This document shows, piece after piece, positions 21,848-30,278 of a DNA stretch of 64,000 nt (the stretch's first letter is position 1; the number at the start of each line of letters is the position of its first letter). The notes beneath the pieces are model-generated. The model did no database searches. It was not told where the DNA came from and saw nothing but the letters and a program-made list of their open reading frames with translations. This DNA comes from Selenomonadales bacterium 4137-cl (GTDB taxonomy: Bacteria; Bacillota; Negativicutes; Sporomusales; UBA7701). Position numbers and translations under genes: made by a program. Where the stretch lies: assembly GCA_032334055.1 (NCBI GenBank), contig JAUOZS010000001.1, positions 2,888,501-2,952,500 of the forward strand, given 5' to 3'.

Positions 21848-23167
21848 ATGAGAGTAGGTATTGTTGGTCCGCTGGGCATTGTTGATAAATTCATCCTGAT
21901 CATCAAACATGAATTCCCGCAAATCGAGCCTGTGAAGTTCCTGTACAAGGAATATGCCGAAGTTCCCGGCCTCATTGCTGGCCCGCAGTCGCACCTGGAC
22001 GCCATTCTGTTCGCCGGCGCCACCCCCCTTTCGTACGCGGAAAAGCATGTCAAGCAGCTAATCCCCTGGGAATTCGTCCCGCGCAGCGGCAGTTCGCTGC
22101 TCAGAGTGCTGCTGCAGATCGCTCTGTCGAAAAAATACGATATCCGCCGGCTAAGCACCGACCTGTACGACGTGGAACAATTGTCGGAAACCTATGAGGA
22201 AATCGGCATAGCCAAGAGTGATTTCCAAATATATACCGTGAACAAAACGCCCATTGACGACGAGTACATCGACTACGTATGCGCCTTTCACGAGCAACAC
22301 TTTTTGTGCAATCAGGTTTCCTGCTGCATAACGGCATTGTCCACCGTCCACGAGCGATTGAAGGCCAAAAACATCCCCTGCTTCCTGGTCGACCCAACCG
22401 CCAACGTCATCCGCCAGACACTGCACAAAATGCAGCTCAATCACCTGGCTCAGGTCAGCCAACAGAGCCAGATTGTGGCCATCTGCGTCCGAATAGATTT
22501 CCCTGACGAGTATTCGCTTTTCAGGGATAGCGAGTACCAATATAATATCGCTAAAACCAATGTGGCCAGGCATATATATCTTTTCGCCCAGCGGGTGCAG
22601 GCCGCGACTATTGAAGTCGGGGCGCGGGAGTTTCTGCTTTTCTCCACAAGGCAACTGCTGGAAAGTGTGACCGAAAACTATGAAAAGATCGATCTTCTGG
22701 AAGCGGTACGGAAAAACACCGCCAATACGATAAGCCTTGGCGTAGGATATGGCCAAACCGCCCAGGAGGCGAAGGCCAGCGCCGGTCTGGGTATGGAACG
22801 GGCCAGCAAGCTTGGCGGCAATACTGCCTTCATAGTTTACAACCGCAACAAAACAATCGGCCCGATCCGCACGGGCGAGGAAACCCGCCAGAAATCACCT
22901 AACCGTAAGATCGACGGCAATCTGCTCGCCATCTCCGAAAAGTCCGACCTTAGCATCAATACCATTTTCCAATTGCACAGCATCCTGGAACGGCAGGGCA
23001 AAACGCGCTTTACCGCCGCTGAACTTGCGTCCCTGGCAGGAGTTACCCCCCGGACCATGAACCGGATTTTGGCCAAACTGGCGCTGCACGGGTTTTGCAT
23101 CGAGGTCGGCAGGCGCGTACTCACTAAAGGCCGGCCTTCACGCATCATCGAGCTCAGCATTCCTTAA
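21848..23167 (+). CDS. Transcriptional regulator with degenerate nucleotide-cyclase-like and winged-helix domains
   Basis: A 439-residue protein, the only sizeable plus-strand gene. Three parts can be seen: an N-terminal alpha/beta domain (1-200, 'MRVGIVGPLGIVDKFILIIK'), a middle domain (about 205-335) ending in 'ISLGVGYGQTAQEAKASAG' (295-313), which matches the tail of GGDEF-like and GTP-cyclohydrolase-III-like folds, and a C-terminal winged helix (about 370-436, 'FTAAELASLAGVTPRTMNR'). ATG at 21848 has GGAG six bases upstream; a longer in-frame reading from 21263 overlaps the MFS gene and is not credible. It is divergent from the catabolic cluster and is its most likely pathway-specific regulator. 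The ligand is unknown. Confidence 0.8.
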   Translation: MRVGIVGPLGIVDKFILIIKHEFPQIEPVKFLYKEYAEVPGLIAGPQSHLDAILFAGATPLSYAEKHVKQLIPWEFVPRSGSSLLRVLLQIALSKKYDIRRLSTDLYDVEQLSETYEEIGIAKSDFQIYTVNKTPIDDEYIDYVCAFHEQHFLCNQVSCCITALSTVHERLKAKNIPCFLVDPTANVIRQTLHKMQLNHLAQVSQQSQIVAICVRIDFPDEYSLFRDSEYQYNIAKTNVARHIYLFAQRVQAATIEVGAREFLLFSTRQLLESVTENYEKIDLLEAVRKNTANTISLGVGYGQTAQEAKASAGLGMERASKLGGNTAFIVYNRNKTIGPIRTGEETRQKSPNRKIDGNLLAISEKSDLSINTIFQLHSILERQGKTRFTAAELASLAGVTPRTMNRILAKLALHGFCIEVGRRVLTKGRPSRIIELSIP

Positions 23168-23237
23168 ACCCTAAATAGCCCTTCCGACAGCTAAAGCAAA
23201 AAAGCAGCCCGCTCTTAGATATGCATTTGCTTCATTG

Positions 23238-23276
23238 CAAGAATGCACCTTACGCAAAGCGTAAGGTGCATTCTTG
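23238..23276. terminator. Bidirectional hairpin between convergent genes
   Basis: CAAGAATGCACCTTACGC and its exact complement form an 18-bp perfect stem with a three-base loop. It lies between the stop of the plus-strand regulator (23167) and the stop of the minus-strand XdhC-type gene (23287), so it probably ends both transcripts. Confidence 0.7.
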
Positions 23277-23286
23277 TCTACGGCCG

Positions 23287-23595
23287 TCAGGCCGGCTGGA
23301 TAAAAACCTCCATTACTCCACCGCAGACCATGCCGTCCGCCGCAGCCACATCGTTGAGCAAATTCACCTGGTACAACACCGGCCGGCCGTCGTCGAGCAC
23401 CTGCAGCGCCTTAAGCCTGACCTCGGCCTCCGCGCAGCCGCCGCCGATCGTGCCGCTAACACGCCCATCGGCCGACACGACCATTTTCGTTCCCGCTTTC
23501 CGGGGCGTCGACCCCCGGGTTGTTATTATTGTTACCAAGGCGACCCGATCCCCGTTCGCCCGGGCTGTGGATAAGGCCCTCAGCACTTCGTCCAT
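23287..23595 (-). CDS. XdhC/CoxI-domain protein (small, stand-alone N-terminal-type domain)
   Basis: A 102-residue protein carrying only the XdhC/CoxI domain: 'ALVTIITTRGSTPRKAGTKM' at 19-38 and 'GTIGGGCAEAEVRLKA' at 48-63. XdhC proteins bind molybdenum cofactor and help sulfurate and insert it into xanthine-dehydrogenase-type enzymes. In most bacteria this domain is fused ahead of a Rossmann domain. Here it is a separate gene that follows the Rossmann-domain gene, with a 16-base overlap. It is the last gene of the molybdenum-hydroxylase operon and ends just before a strong hairpin. Confidence 0.85.
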   Translation of the reverse strand: MDEVLRALSTARANGDRVALVTIITTRGSTPRKAGTKMVVSADGRVSGTIGGGCAEAEVRLKALQVLDDGRPVLYQVNLLNDVAAADGMVCGGVMEVFIQPA

Positions 23596-24371
23596 TCCTG
23601 CCCCTCCCCGGCAGCGAGTTTCAGCGGTCTTAGCGAACCACCGCGAAAGACGGCGATGATTTCGGCGACGATGCTTACGGCAATTTCCGCCGGAGTCGTC
23701 GCGCCGATATCGAGGCCGATCGGCGCCCGGAGACGCCCGAGATGGTCCGGGGAAAACCCTTCCTCCGCCAGCATGCTCAGTATGCCGGCAACACGGCTGC
23801 GGCTGCCGATCATGCCGATGTATTTCGCCCCTGACCCGATCGTTCCCCGCAGGCAGTCGAGATCGTAACGGTGCCCGCGGGTCACAATGATGACCGCCGT
23901 CTGGTCGTCGACGGCAACATCGCCGTCGGCTATCGCCGCGGCGAAATCCTTGCAGATAACCTTGTCGGCCCCGGGAAAGCGGGTTTTACCGGCAAATTCC
24001 GGCCGGTCGTCGATCACCGAAACCCGAAACCCGACATGGCGCAGGATATCCGCGAGCGCAACGCTGATGTGCCCGCCGCCGAAGACTACCGCGTTTGCCT
24101 CCCCGGCCCAGCAATCCCAAAACAACGTGAAGTCTCCCCCGTAATCGACCGCGAAGACTGTCGGCGCTCCAAACGCCCCGGTCTTTATGCGTTCGACCAC
24201 GGCGGCGGTAAATTTTTCGTCGATCAGGCAGCCGTCCGCCGTACCGTCCGGCAACAGCGCCATCATCTGCCCGACTGCCGCGGCATGGGCCGCCGGAGCC
24301 CCGATTAAGGTGACCGTGTTAACACGCCCGCCCTGGTCGACTATCTGGCTGATTCTACGAAAAAGCTGCAT
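23580..24371 (-). CDS. XdhC family Rossmann-domain protein (molybdenum hydroxylase maturation)
   Basis: A 263-residue protein. The C-terminal part is the XdhC Rossmann domain: 'VVFGGGHISVALADILRHVG' (about 94-113), 'VSVIDDRPEFA', 'IIVTRGHRYDLDCL' and 'YIGMIGSRSRV'. The N-terminal 90 residues resemble a diverged XdhC/CoxI-like segment without the usual 'GSTPR' motif. It is expected to act with the small XdhC-domain protein encoded just downstream in loading sulfurated cofactor into the two hydroxylases of this operon. It overlaps both neighbours (31 bases with yqeB, 16 with the small gene), implying translational coupling. Confidence 0.88.
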   Translation of the reverse strand: MQLFRRISQIVDQGGRVNTVTLIGAPAAHAAAVGQMMALLPDGTADGCLIDEKFTAAVVERIKTGAFGAPTVFAVDYGGDFTLFWDCWAGEANAVVFGGGHISVALADILRHVGFRVSVIDDRPEFAGKTRFPGADKVICKDFAAAIADGDVAVDDQTAVIIVTRGHRYDLDCLRGTIGSGAKYIGMIGSRSRVAGILSMLAEEGFSPDHLGRLRAPIGLDIGATTPAEIAVSIVAEIIAVFRGGSLRPLKLAAGEGQEWTKC

Positions 24372-25201
24372 TTTATATCCCCTTCGCTAAGCATCAACAA
24401 GGCTTCAAGCACTCCTCCCGCCACCGCCCGGGCCTTGTCGCTGATTGCCGAACAGTATTCCGGGTTGCCCCGCGGGTCGACGTCGCCGATCTTAAGCGCC
24501 GTTTTCACACGGCAGCCGTCGCGGATGAGCCCGCGCAACACGCCGCTTATCGCCGTCCGGACCGGGATCTCCGGCGGCGGCGCCTGATCGTCGCCGGCCT
24601 CCCTCACCCAGCCGACAATTTCGCCGGCGGCAACCGTATCGCCGATCCGCCGGCCAGAACGGAAAACGCCGCCGGCCGGCGCCCGCAGCAGGCGTTCGTG
24701 GGAGTAGCCGTTGACCGGGTCCGGCTCCCCGGTATCGGCCAGGGCAAAACCATCGACAATCACCCGGCCGAGATAGTGCCCCCGCTTGGTCTCGACAACC
24801 GCGTGGACATCCCGGCCGGCGCAATAGCCCGGCCCCAGCGCGATCACGAACTTAGCGTCCTTTATGCGCGTTCCCTGATTCTTCTTCGCCATCGAGGCGT
24901 CGACCAACACCGCCGGGCGCATTGCCTTAACCAGTGTCCCGGCCGGGTCGACCGTTACCGGGATTATCCCCTGACGCCGCAGGATGGCTATGTCACGTTC
25001 GTTCTCCGCCAGCGCCGCGGTCACGCCTTCGACCGCGACCCGGCCCTCATAGACGGCTTCGGCGAATGACACCGTCCGCCGCACTACCAACGGCTGCGCA
25101 AGCTCGGTCATCACCGGCACCCAGCCGGCGCGGTGCAGCCGGTGGGCAACACCGCTGGCCAGATCGCCGGCCCCTTTTATCAAAATCAACGGCTCTTTCA
25201 T
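24341..25201 (-). CDS. yqeB: YqeB/EF2563 family selenium-dependent molybdenum hydroxylase system protein
   Basis: A 286-residue protein of the EF2563/YqeB family, starting 'LILIKGAGDLASGVAHRLHR', with 'VDASMAKKNQGTRIKDAKFV' near residue 100 and 'GLGPGYCAG'-like text ('ALGPGYCAGRDVHAVVETKR'). In clostridia and enterococci this family occurs with selenium-dependent molybdenum hydroxylases such as xanthine or purine hydroxylases. It hints that at least one hydroxylase here may carry a labile selenium ligand, although no selenium genes such as selD are in the window. It follows livF with a 41-base gap and overlaps the XdhC-type gene by 31 bases. Confidence 0.85.
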   Translation of the reverse strand: MKEPLILIKGAGDLASGVAHRLHRAGWVPVMTELAQPLVVRRTVSFAEAVYEGRVAVEGVTAALAENERDIAILRRQGIIPVTVDPAGTLVKAMRPAVLVDASMAKKNQGTRIKDAKFVIALGPGYCAGRDVHAVVETKRGHYLGRVIVDGFALADTGEPDPVNGYSHERLLRAPAGGVFRSGRRIGDTVAAGEIVGWVREAGDDQAPPPEIPVRTAISGVLRGLIRDGCRVKTALKIGDVDPRGNPEYCSAISDKARAVAGGVLEALLMLSEGDIKCSFFVESAR

Positions 25202-25242
25202 TGATCCACCACCTTTTCCCGGCTGCGGAAAACCGCGACAAG

Positions 25243-25956
25243 CTAGGCGCCCGCCGACAGGTAGCTTTCCTGGACGATCTTGTCCGCCTGCAGTTCGGCG
25301 GTGGAGCCTTTCAGAATGATGCCGCCCTTCTGGAGAACATAGCCGCGTTCCACGACCGCCAGCGCCTTCTGGGCGTTCTGCTCCACCAGCAGGATGGCGA
25401 GATTTTTTTCCCGCTTTATCCTGCCGATGACCTCGTATACCTCATTGACCAGCGCCGGCGCGAGCCCGAGCGACGGTTCATCCATCAGCATCACCTGCGG
25501 GTCGGCCAGCAGCGCCCGGCCGATGCCCAGCATCTTGCGCTCCCCGCCGCTCAGCGTGCCGGCTTTGCGGTGATAGCGCTCCCCGAGCCGGGGAAAAATG
25601 GCGAGCACCTCGGCCAGCCTGGCCTTGATTTTTTTCTTGTCGGCTTCGTAATAAGCGCCCATGAGCAGGTTATCGGCTACCGTCATCCTGGGAAACAGCC
25701 CCTCCCGCTCGGGAACGATAGCGATGCCGCTTTCGATGACCTTGTGGGACGGCAGCGTGTCGATCCGCCGGCCGTTGAAATGCACTTCCCCGCTCACCGG
25801 GCTGACCATGCTTATGATCGTCTTGAGCACGGTGGTCTTGCCGGCGCCGTTAGCTCCCAGCAGACAGACCGCCTCCCCCTTGCCGACATTGATGGTCACG
25901 TCCATCAGCATGGGAATCGTTCCGTAAACGGTACTGACGTTGCGAAGTTCCAGCAT
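25243..25956 (-). CDS. livF: ABC transporter ATP-binding protein, LivF type
   Basis: A 237-residue ATPase with Walker A 'GANGAGKTTVLKTI', signature 'LSGGERKMLGIGRAL' and Walker B 'VMLMDEPSLGLAP', in the branched-chain amino acid/amide uptake group (LivF). ATG at 25956 follows GGGAGG; a longer frame would overlap livG. It energises the LivHM permease together with LivG. Location inside a molybdenum-hydroxylase operon suggests the importer brings in an N-heterocyclic or amide substrate, not a branched-chain amino acid; related urea and purine-type importers are known in this group. That specificity is inference. Confidence 0.92.
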   Translation of the reverse strand: MLELRNVSTVYGTIPMLMDVTINVGKGEAVCLLGANGAGKTTVLKTIISMVSPVSGEVHFNGRRIDTLPSHKVIESGIAIVPEREGLFPRMTVADNLLMGAYYEADKKKIKARLAEVLAIFPRLGERYHRKAGTLSGGERKMLGIGRALLADPQVMLMDEPSLGLAPALVNEVYEVIGRIKREKNLAILLVEQNAQKALAVVERGYVLQKGGIILKGSTAELQADKIVQESYLSAGA

Positions 25957-25958
25957 GA

Positions 25959-26723
25959 TTAACCTCCCAGGTACGCCCGGCGGACTTGTTCGTTCTTGCA
26001 CACTTCGCCGAAGCAGTCATCGGCGATCTTTCGTCCGGCGTTCAGTACGACGACCCTCTGACAGATGCTGGAGATTACCGCCATGTCGTGTTCGATGATG
26101 ATCATACTGATCCGGTGATCTTGCTGCCTTATCCTACCGATGTCGCCGATTATTTGGCCCGTCTCCTCGGCGTTCAGCCCGGCGGTGGGCTCGTCGAGCA
26201 GCAGCAGGCGCGGCCGGCCGACGATGGCGCGGGCGATTTCGATGCGCCGCCGGTCGATGAGCGGAATGGCGGTGACCGGTTCGTACGCCCTGGCCACCAG
26301 CGCCGGGTTGAAATGGTGCAGGATTGCCAAACCGTCGTCGATGTCCCTCGCCATTTCCCGGCGGCAGCGGGCCGGCTGCAGTATCGCCTGCCACCACGTC
26401 GCCTTCTGGCGGCTGTAAAGGCCAAGCAGGATATTGTCCATGACGCTGAGATTCAGGCACAGCCGGTTGGTCTGAAAAGTCCGCGCGATGCCTTTTTGCC
26501 TGACGACATCGGGTCCGGCGCCGGTTATATCCCGCTGCTCAAAAACGATCTTCCCGCCGGTCGGCTTATAGATGCCGCTCACCAGATTGAGGAAAGTAGT
26601 CTTCCCCGAACCGTTGGGGCCGATCAAGCCGATCACTTCGTCGCCGATGGCAAAGTCTACCTCGTCGACGGCTTTCAGGCCGCCGAAGTTGATGGTTAAC
26701 GCCTCGGTCTGCATCACGTTCAT
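25959..26723 (-). CDS. livG: ABC transporter ATP-binding protein, LivG type
   Basis: A 254-residue ATPase with Walker A 'GPNGSGKTTFLNLV', the LivG-type insert 'KGIARTFQTNRLCLNLSVMD' and Walker B 'LLLLDEPTAGLN'. The signature motif is unusual: the segment before Walker B reads 'IPLIDRRRIEIARAIVG', without the normal LSGGQ/LSYG core. The start overlaps the livM stop by four bases (ATGA) and the gene is followed two bases later by livF. The altered signature may still work because LivG pairs asymmetrically with LivF, which has a normal one. Confidence 0.9.
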   Translation of the reverse strand: MNVMQTEALTINFGGLKAVDEVDFAIGDEVIGLIGPNGSGKTTFLNLVSGIYKPTGGKIVFEQRDITGAGPDVVRQKGIARTFQTNRLCLNLSVMDNILLGLYSRQKATWWQAILQPARCRREMARDIDDGLAILHHFNPALVARAYEPVTAIPLIDRRRIEIARAIVGRPRLLLLDEPTAGLNAEETGQIIGDIGRIRQQDHRISMIIIEHDMAVISSICQRVVVLNAGRKIADDCFGEVCKNEQVRRAYLGG

Positions 26724-27928
26724 CGCGTCCCGGCCCCCCTTTCCTCCGCCGTCATGCAGGCTTGCCCGCCCGTCGCCTCGGCGGGCAGGTAGCCCCTGAT
26801 CCTCTTCGGCAGCAGCCCCTGAGGCCGGGAAAGCAGGATGACGATCAATATCACGCTGTACATCAGCATCCGGTAGTCGGCGAAATCGCGGAGCTTCTCG
26901 TCGACGATGGTGAGCAGCAGGGCGCCCAGCACCACGCCGACCACATTGTCCATGCCGCCGAGCAGAACCATGCAGATGAACACCAGCGACTTGCTGAAAT
27001 CAAAGTCCTCCACGCCGATAAAGCTGGTGTAGTGGCCGTAAAGCCCGCCCGCGATCCCCGCGAACGCCGCCCCCAGGGCGAACGCCACCAGTTTTGTGCT
27101 GGTCAGATCGATTCCCTGGGTTACCGCGACGATCTCGTCCTGCTCAATGGCGTTCCAGGCCAGGCCGACCCGGGAGTTGTACAAGCGCGAGGCTGCCGCC
27201 ATCGCCAGGCCGAGCAGCAGGAATACAAGATAGAAGTAATTGGCCTGATACGGCAGGGAAAATCCCGGCAGCGCCAGCGAGTCGCGCAGCGAAGCCCCGC
27301 CAAGGGTGTAGGCCGGTATCCCGGGGACGCCGTTCGGCCCTCCCAGCCAGCTGGTATTGATAATCATTAGGGTGAAGATTATCTGCATGGCGATGGTGAT
27401 AAGCGACAGATAATATCCCCGCGTCTTGAGAGCCGGAAATCCGAACACCACCCCCAGGGCCGCCGCCGCGACCGTGCCGGCCGCCGTCGCCAGCCACGGC
27501 GAAATTGCGAACTTCGTGGCCAGCAGCGCGGACGCATACGCGCCGGTGCCGAAGAAAGCGGCAGTGGCAAAATTGACCATCCCGGTGCTGCCGACCTGGA
27601 AGTTCAACCCCAGGGCGACAATGCTGTGGATGCCGCCCATCACGAGAACGTGCAGCAGATAGCTGTTGCCGCTGAACAGAAAAGGCAGTAGAACAACAAA
27701 TAATATAACCACGGCCAGGGAAGACCGGCGGTGTTCGTTCATCGCCGCGTAGACCGTCTCCATCTGGCAGCGTCGTTCCCCCAGCACGATCAGGCTCAGG
27801 GCCACGACGAGCACCGCCAGCGCCACCGCCAGCGAACCCACCAGGGCGGTGAACAACAGCGCGCAACCTAGCAGACTGACGCCCCAGGCCAGCAGCCTCT
27901 GTCTTGTGAATAATGCTGTATTAGGCAT
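26720..27928 (-). CDS. livM: Branched-chain amino acid/amide-type ABC permease, LivM type
   Basis: A 402-residue LivM-type permease with about ten hydrophobic segments. Conserved motifs are 'GLNFQVGSTGMVNFATAAF' near 105-125 and 'RVGLAWNAIEQDEIVAVTQG' in the cytoplasmic coupling loop. It has an extra hydrophobic N-terminal stretch of roughly 80 residues, common in long LivM proteins. It forms the membrane channel with LivH. GGGGGATAAC precedes the ATG at 27928. Genes livH, livM, livG and livF follow in close order, separated from livK by the first molybdenum-hydroxylase gene set. Confidence 0.9.
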   Translation of the reverse strand: MPNTALFTRQRLLAWGVSLLGCALLFTALVGSLAVALAVLVVALSLIVLGERRCQMETVYAAMNEHRRSSLAVVILFVVLLPFLFSGNSYLLHVLVMGGIHSIVALGLNFQVGSTGMVNFATAAFFGTGAYASALLATKFAISPWLATAAGTVAAAALGVVFGFPALKTRGYYLSLITIAMQIIFTLMIINTSWLGGPNGVPGIPAYTLGGASLRDSLALPGFSLPYQANYFYLVFLLLGLAMAAASRLYNSRVGLAWNAIEQDEIVAVTQGIDLTSTKLVAFALGAAFAGIAGGLYGHYTSFIGVEDFDFSKSLVFICMVLLGGMDNVVGVVLGALLLTIVDEKLRDFADYRMLMYSVILIVILLSRPQGLLPKRIRGYLPAEATGGQACMTAEERGAGTR

Positions 27929-27955
27929 GTTATCCCCCTAAACGGTCCGAATGGA

Positions 27956-28888
27956 TCATACTTTCTCCACCGTTTTGTCGCCGATGATGCCTTCCGGGCG
28001 GAACAGGATGAATACGATAACCATGACAAACGCCGCCACGCTGGCGTAGGCCGTGCCGCCGGGGATAAAGGCGCTGACGAAAACCTCGATGAAAGCGATC
28101 AGCATGCCGCCGGCGATCGCCCCGTACAGGCTGCCAAGCCCGCCGACCACCGCCGCGCTGAAGCCTTTCAGTCCGTACATCGAGCCCATATCGAACCGCA
28201 CCACGTCAAAATAGGATGCCACCAGGAAGCCGCCGACGCCGAGAATAAACCCGCCGATCAGGAAAGTGGCCACAATGCAGTACCGCCAGTTTACGCCCAC
28301 CATGATGGCGGCCTCCCGGTTTTGAGACACGGCCTGGATGGACATCCCCAGCTTCGTTTTATTGACGAACCAGTACAGGATGCTGACGAGAACGACGGTC
28401 GCCGCCATGATGATTACATGTTTCTCGGTAAGCACCACGCCGCTGGTCAGGACTTCGTTCGGCAGCAACTGGGGAAAGGTCTGGGGATTTCTGCCCTGGG
28501 GGTAAAATATCCCGATAAGCTCGCGCAAGGCGATGCCGGCGGCGATCGTACTGAGCAGGGGCATCAAAGCGCTCTTGCCCGCAAAAGGTTTGATCGTCAC
28601 CCGGTATATCAGCAGCATGACCAACGCCGTCACCACGCTGCCCAGCGCAACCACGACCACCGTGCCGACCGCGTGCGGCAGAAAGGCATCGAGCGCGGGC
28701 AGCAGCACGGTCATGCTAGCCAGAGCCATGATGCTGAACGCCCCGAAAATCGCCACATCGCCGGCGGAAAACACGACTACGTCCATGACGCCGAAAAACA
28801 GGGAAAAGCCGATGGCGATGAGGGAATATGTACAGCCCAGCATGACGGCGTTAATGATCTGGGACAAAATCAGCGACAATTGATCCAC
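27956..28888 (-). CDS. livH: Branched-chain amino acid/amide-type ABC permease, LivH type
   Basis: A 310-residue LivH-type permease with eight or so membrane helices and the family segments 'INAVMLGCTYSLIAIGFSLF' at 13-32, 'QAVSQNREAAIMVGVN' (coupling loop) and 'GGLGSLYGAIAGGMLIAFIE'. The GTG at 28888 is used here. A TTG at 28879 has a better-spaced AGGTGG, so the N-terminus could be three residues shorter. It is preceded by the iron-sulfur subunit gene of the first molybdenum hydroxylase with a 32-base gap, so transporter and enzyme genes are interleaved in one transcript. Confidence 0.9.
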   Translation of the reverse strand: MDQLSLILSQIINAVMLGCTYSLIAIGFSLFFGVMDVVVFSAGDVAIFGAFSIMALASMTVLLPALDAFLPHAVGTVVVVALGSVVTALVMLLIYRVTIKPFAGKSALMPLLSTIAAGIALRELIGIFYPQGRNPQTFPQLLPNEVLTSGVVLTEKHVIIMAATVVLVSILYWFVNKTKLGMSIQAVSQNREAAIMVGVNWRYCIVATFLIGGFILGVGGFLVASYFDVVRFDMGSMYGLKGFSAAVVGGLGSLYGAIAGGMLIAFIEVFVSAFIPGGTAYASVAAFVMVIVFILFRPEGIIGDKTVEKV

Positions 28889-28920
28889 CTTCCTTCTTTA
28901 CAGATGCGCCGGCACGGCGT

Positions 28921-29388
28921 TCATTCTTTCCCGGCGACGGCCTGCACCGCCTTGACGATGGCCGCGTAACCCGTGCAGCGGCAAAGATTGCCCCGCAGAT
29001 ACTCCCGGATTTCCTCCTCGGTCGGCTGGGCGTTTTCCGCCAGCAGCGACGCGGCCGACATCAGCATGCCGGGAGTGCAAAAGCCGCACTGAACAGCGCC
29101 GTGCTCGACAAAAGACTTCTGGAGCGGGTGAAGGTTGCCGGGCTTGCCCAGGCCTTCCGCCGTAACGACTTCCTGACCGTCGGCCGATACCGCCAGCATA
29201 AGACAGGACAATACCGTCCGGCCGTTCAGGAGCACGGTGCAGGCGCCGCATTCGCCGATGCCGCAGCCGTACTTGACGCCCATCAGGCCGAGTTGATCGC
29301 GCAGCACGTTGAGCAGCAGGTCGTTGGGCCTGACATACAGTTCCCGCTCTTTACCGTTGACCGTCAAACTGATCCGGTTTTTTGTCAT
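28921..29388 (-). CDS. Xanthine-dehydrogenase-type hydroxylase, [2Fe-2S] small subunit (set 1)
   Basis: A 155-residue two-cluster iron-sulfur subunit. The N-terminal plant-type cluster has '[16 protein letters not shown]'. The C-terminal all-helical cluster has 'QCGFCTPGM' and 'GNLCRCTGY'. It relays electrons from the molybdenum centre to FAD. ATG at 29388 overlaps the stop of the FAD-subunit gene (ATGA); the apparent long N-terminal extension is an out-of-context reading of that upstream gene. The subunit order in this set is Mo, FAD, Fe-S. Length and motifs are standard for the CoxS/NdhS group. Confidence 0.93.
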   Translation of the reverse strand: MTKNRISLTVNGKERELYVRPNDLLLNVLRDQLGLMGVKYGCGIGECGACTVLLNGRTVLSCLMLAVSADGQEVVTAEGLGKPGNLHPLQKSFVEHGAVQCGFCTPGMLMSAASLLAENAQPTEEEIREYLRGNLCRCTGYAAIVKAVQAVAGKE

Positions 29389-30278
29389 CGCGCGTCTCCT
29401 CCCGCCCGCCGCCAGGCCGCGGCCAGAGCTTCTTCCAGCATCACCGCGCTCACCTGCCGGCGATAATCGCCGGTGGACCGGCGGTCGTCGATCGGCTTGA
29501 TAAGCCCGGCCGCCGCCTGGGCCGCCGCCTCGAACAGCGCCGTCGTGGCCTCGCGGCCGGCGAGCATCGCTTCGACCGCCGGCAGCCGCAGCGGCGTCGG
29601 TCCCACCGAGCCGAAGGCGACGCGGCAGCGGCGGCAAACGTCCCCGTCCCGCTCCAGCAATACCGCCACATTTATCTTCGCGATATCGGCCGCGACCCGT
29701 CCCAGCTTCAAAAAACTGCTGCCGGTGTCATCGGCCGGCGTGGCCAGCTTTACGGCGGTTATCAATTCGTCCGCGGCCAGCATCGTCTGCCCCGGCCCGG
29801 TAAAGAATTCGGCCAGCGGCAGCGTACGTTCGCCCCCTGTGCCGGCCAGCGTGACCGTTGCGTCGAAAACCAGCAGCGGCGGCGCGGTATCGGCGGCGGG
29901 GGAAGCATTGCCGAGGTTGCCGCCGATGGTTCCCATATTGCGCACCGCCGGCGCGGCCATGGAACGCACCGCCTCATACAAGGCGCTGTAGCGCTCTTTC
30001 ACGGGGCCGCTGGCCTGGATTTCCGCCAGACTGGTCAGGGCGCCGATATTCAGGCCGTCGGCCTCGGCCCGCAGATAGCGCAATTCGCCCGCGTTCCGGA
30101 TGTCGATAAGATAATCGCATCTAAGCACGCCGGTTTTCATTTTGACCAGCAGATCGGTGCCGCCGGCCAATACTTTCGCTTTCTCCCGGTAGCTGGCGAG
30201 GCAATCGAGCGCCTCCCGGACGGTAGAGCAAGGCACGTATTCAAAATCGGCAGCCAGAATCTTACTGTCTGTCAGCAT
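29385..30278 (-). CDS. Xanthine-dehydrogenase-type hydroxylase, FAD subunit (set 1)
   Basis: A 297-residue CoxM-type FAD subunit. 'KAKVLAGGTDLLVKMKTG' at about residues 33-50 and 'TIGGNLGNASPAADTAPPLL' near 105-124 are the two FAD-binding signatures. It accepts electrons from the [2Fe-2S] subunit and passes them to NAD or another acceptor. ATG at 30278 has GGGAGG eight bases upstream, while the GTG at 30287 abuts that sequence. It overlaps the Mo-subunit gene by 17 bases and the Fe-S gene by four, so the three subunits are translationally coupled. Confidence 0.92.
   Translation of the reverse strand: MLTDSKILAADFEYVPCSTVREALDCLASYREKAKVLAGGTDLLVKMKTGVLRCDYLIDIRNAGELRYLRAEADGLNIGALTSLAEIQASGPVKERYSALYEAVRSMAAPAVRNMGTIGGNLGNASPAADTAPPLLVFDATVTLAGTGGERTLPLAEFFTGPGQTMLAADELITAVKLATPADDTGSSFLKLGRVAADIAKINVAVLLERDGDVCRRCRVAFGSVGPTPLRLPAVEAMLAGREATTALFEAAAQAAAGLIKPIDDRRSTGDYRRQVSAVMLEEALAAAWRRAGGDAR

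Noticed and set aside
23287..24371. Frameshifted single xdhC gene
   Set aside because: The two pieces are in the reverse order of the fused protein and each has its own start, so a frameshift does not explain them.
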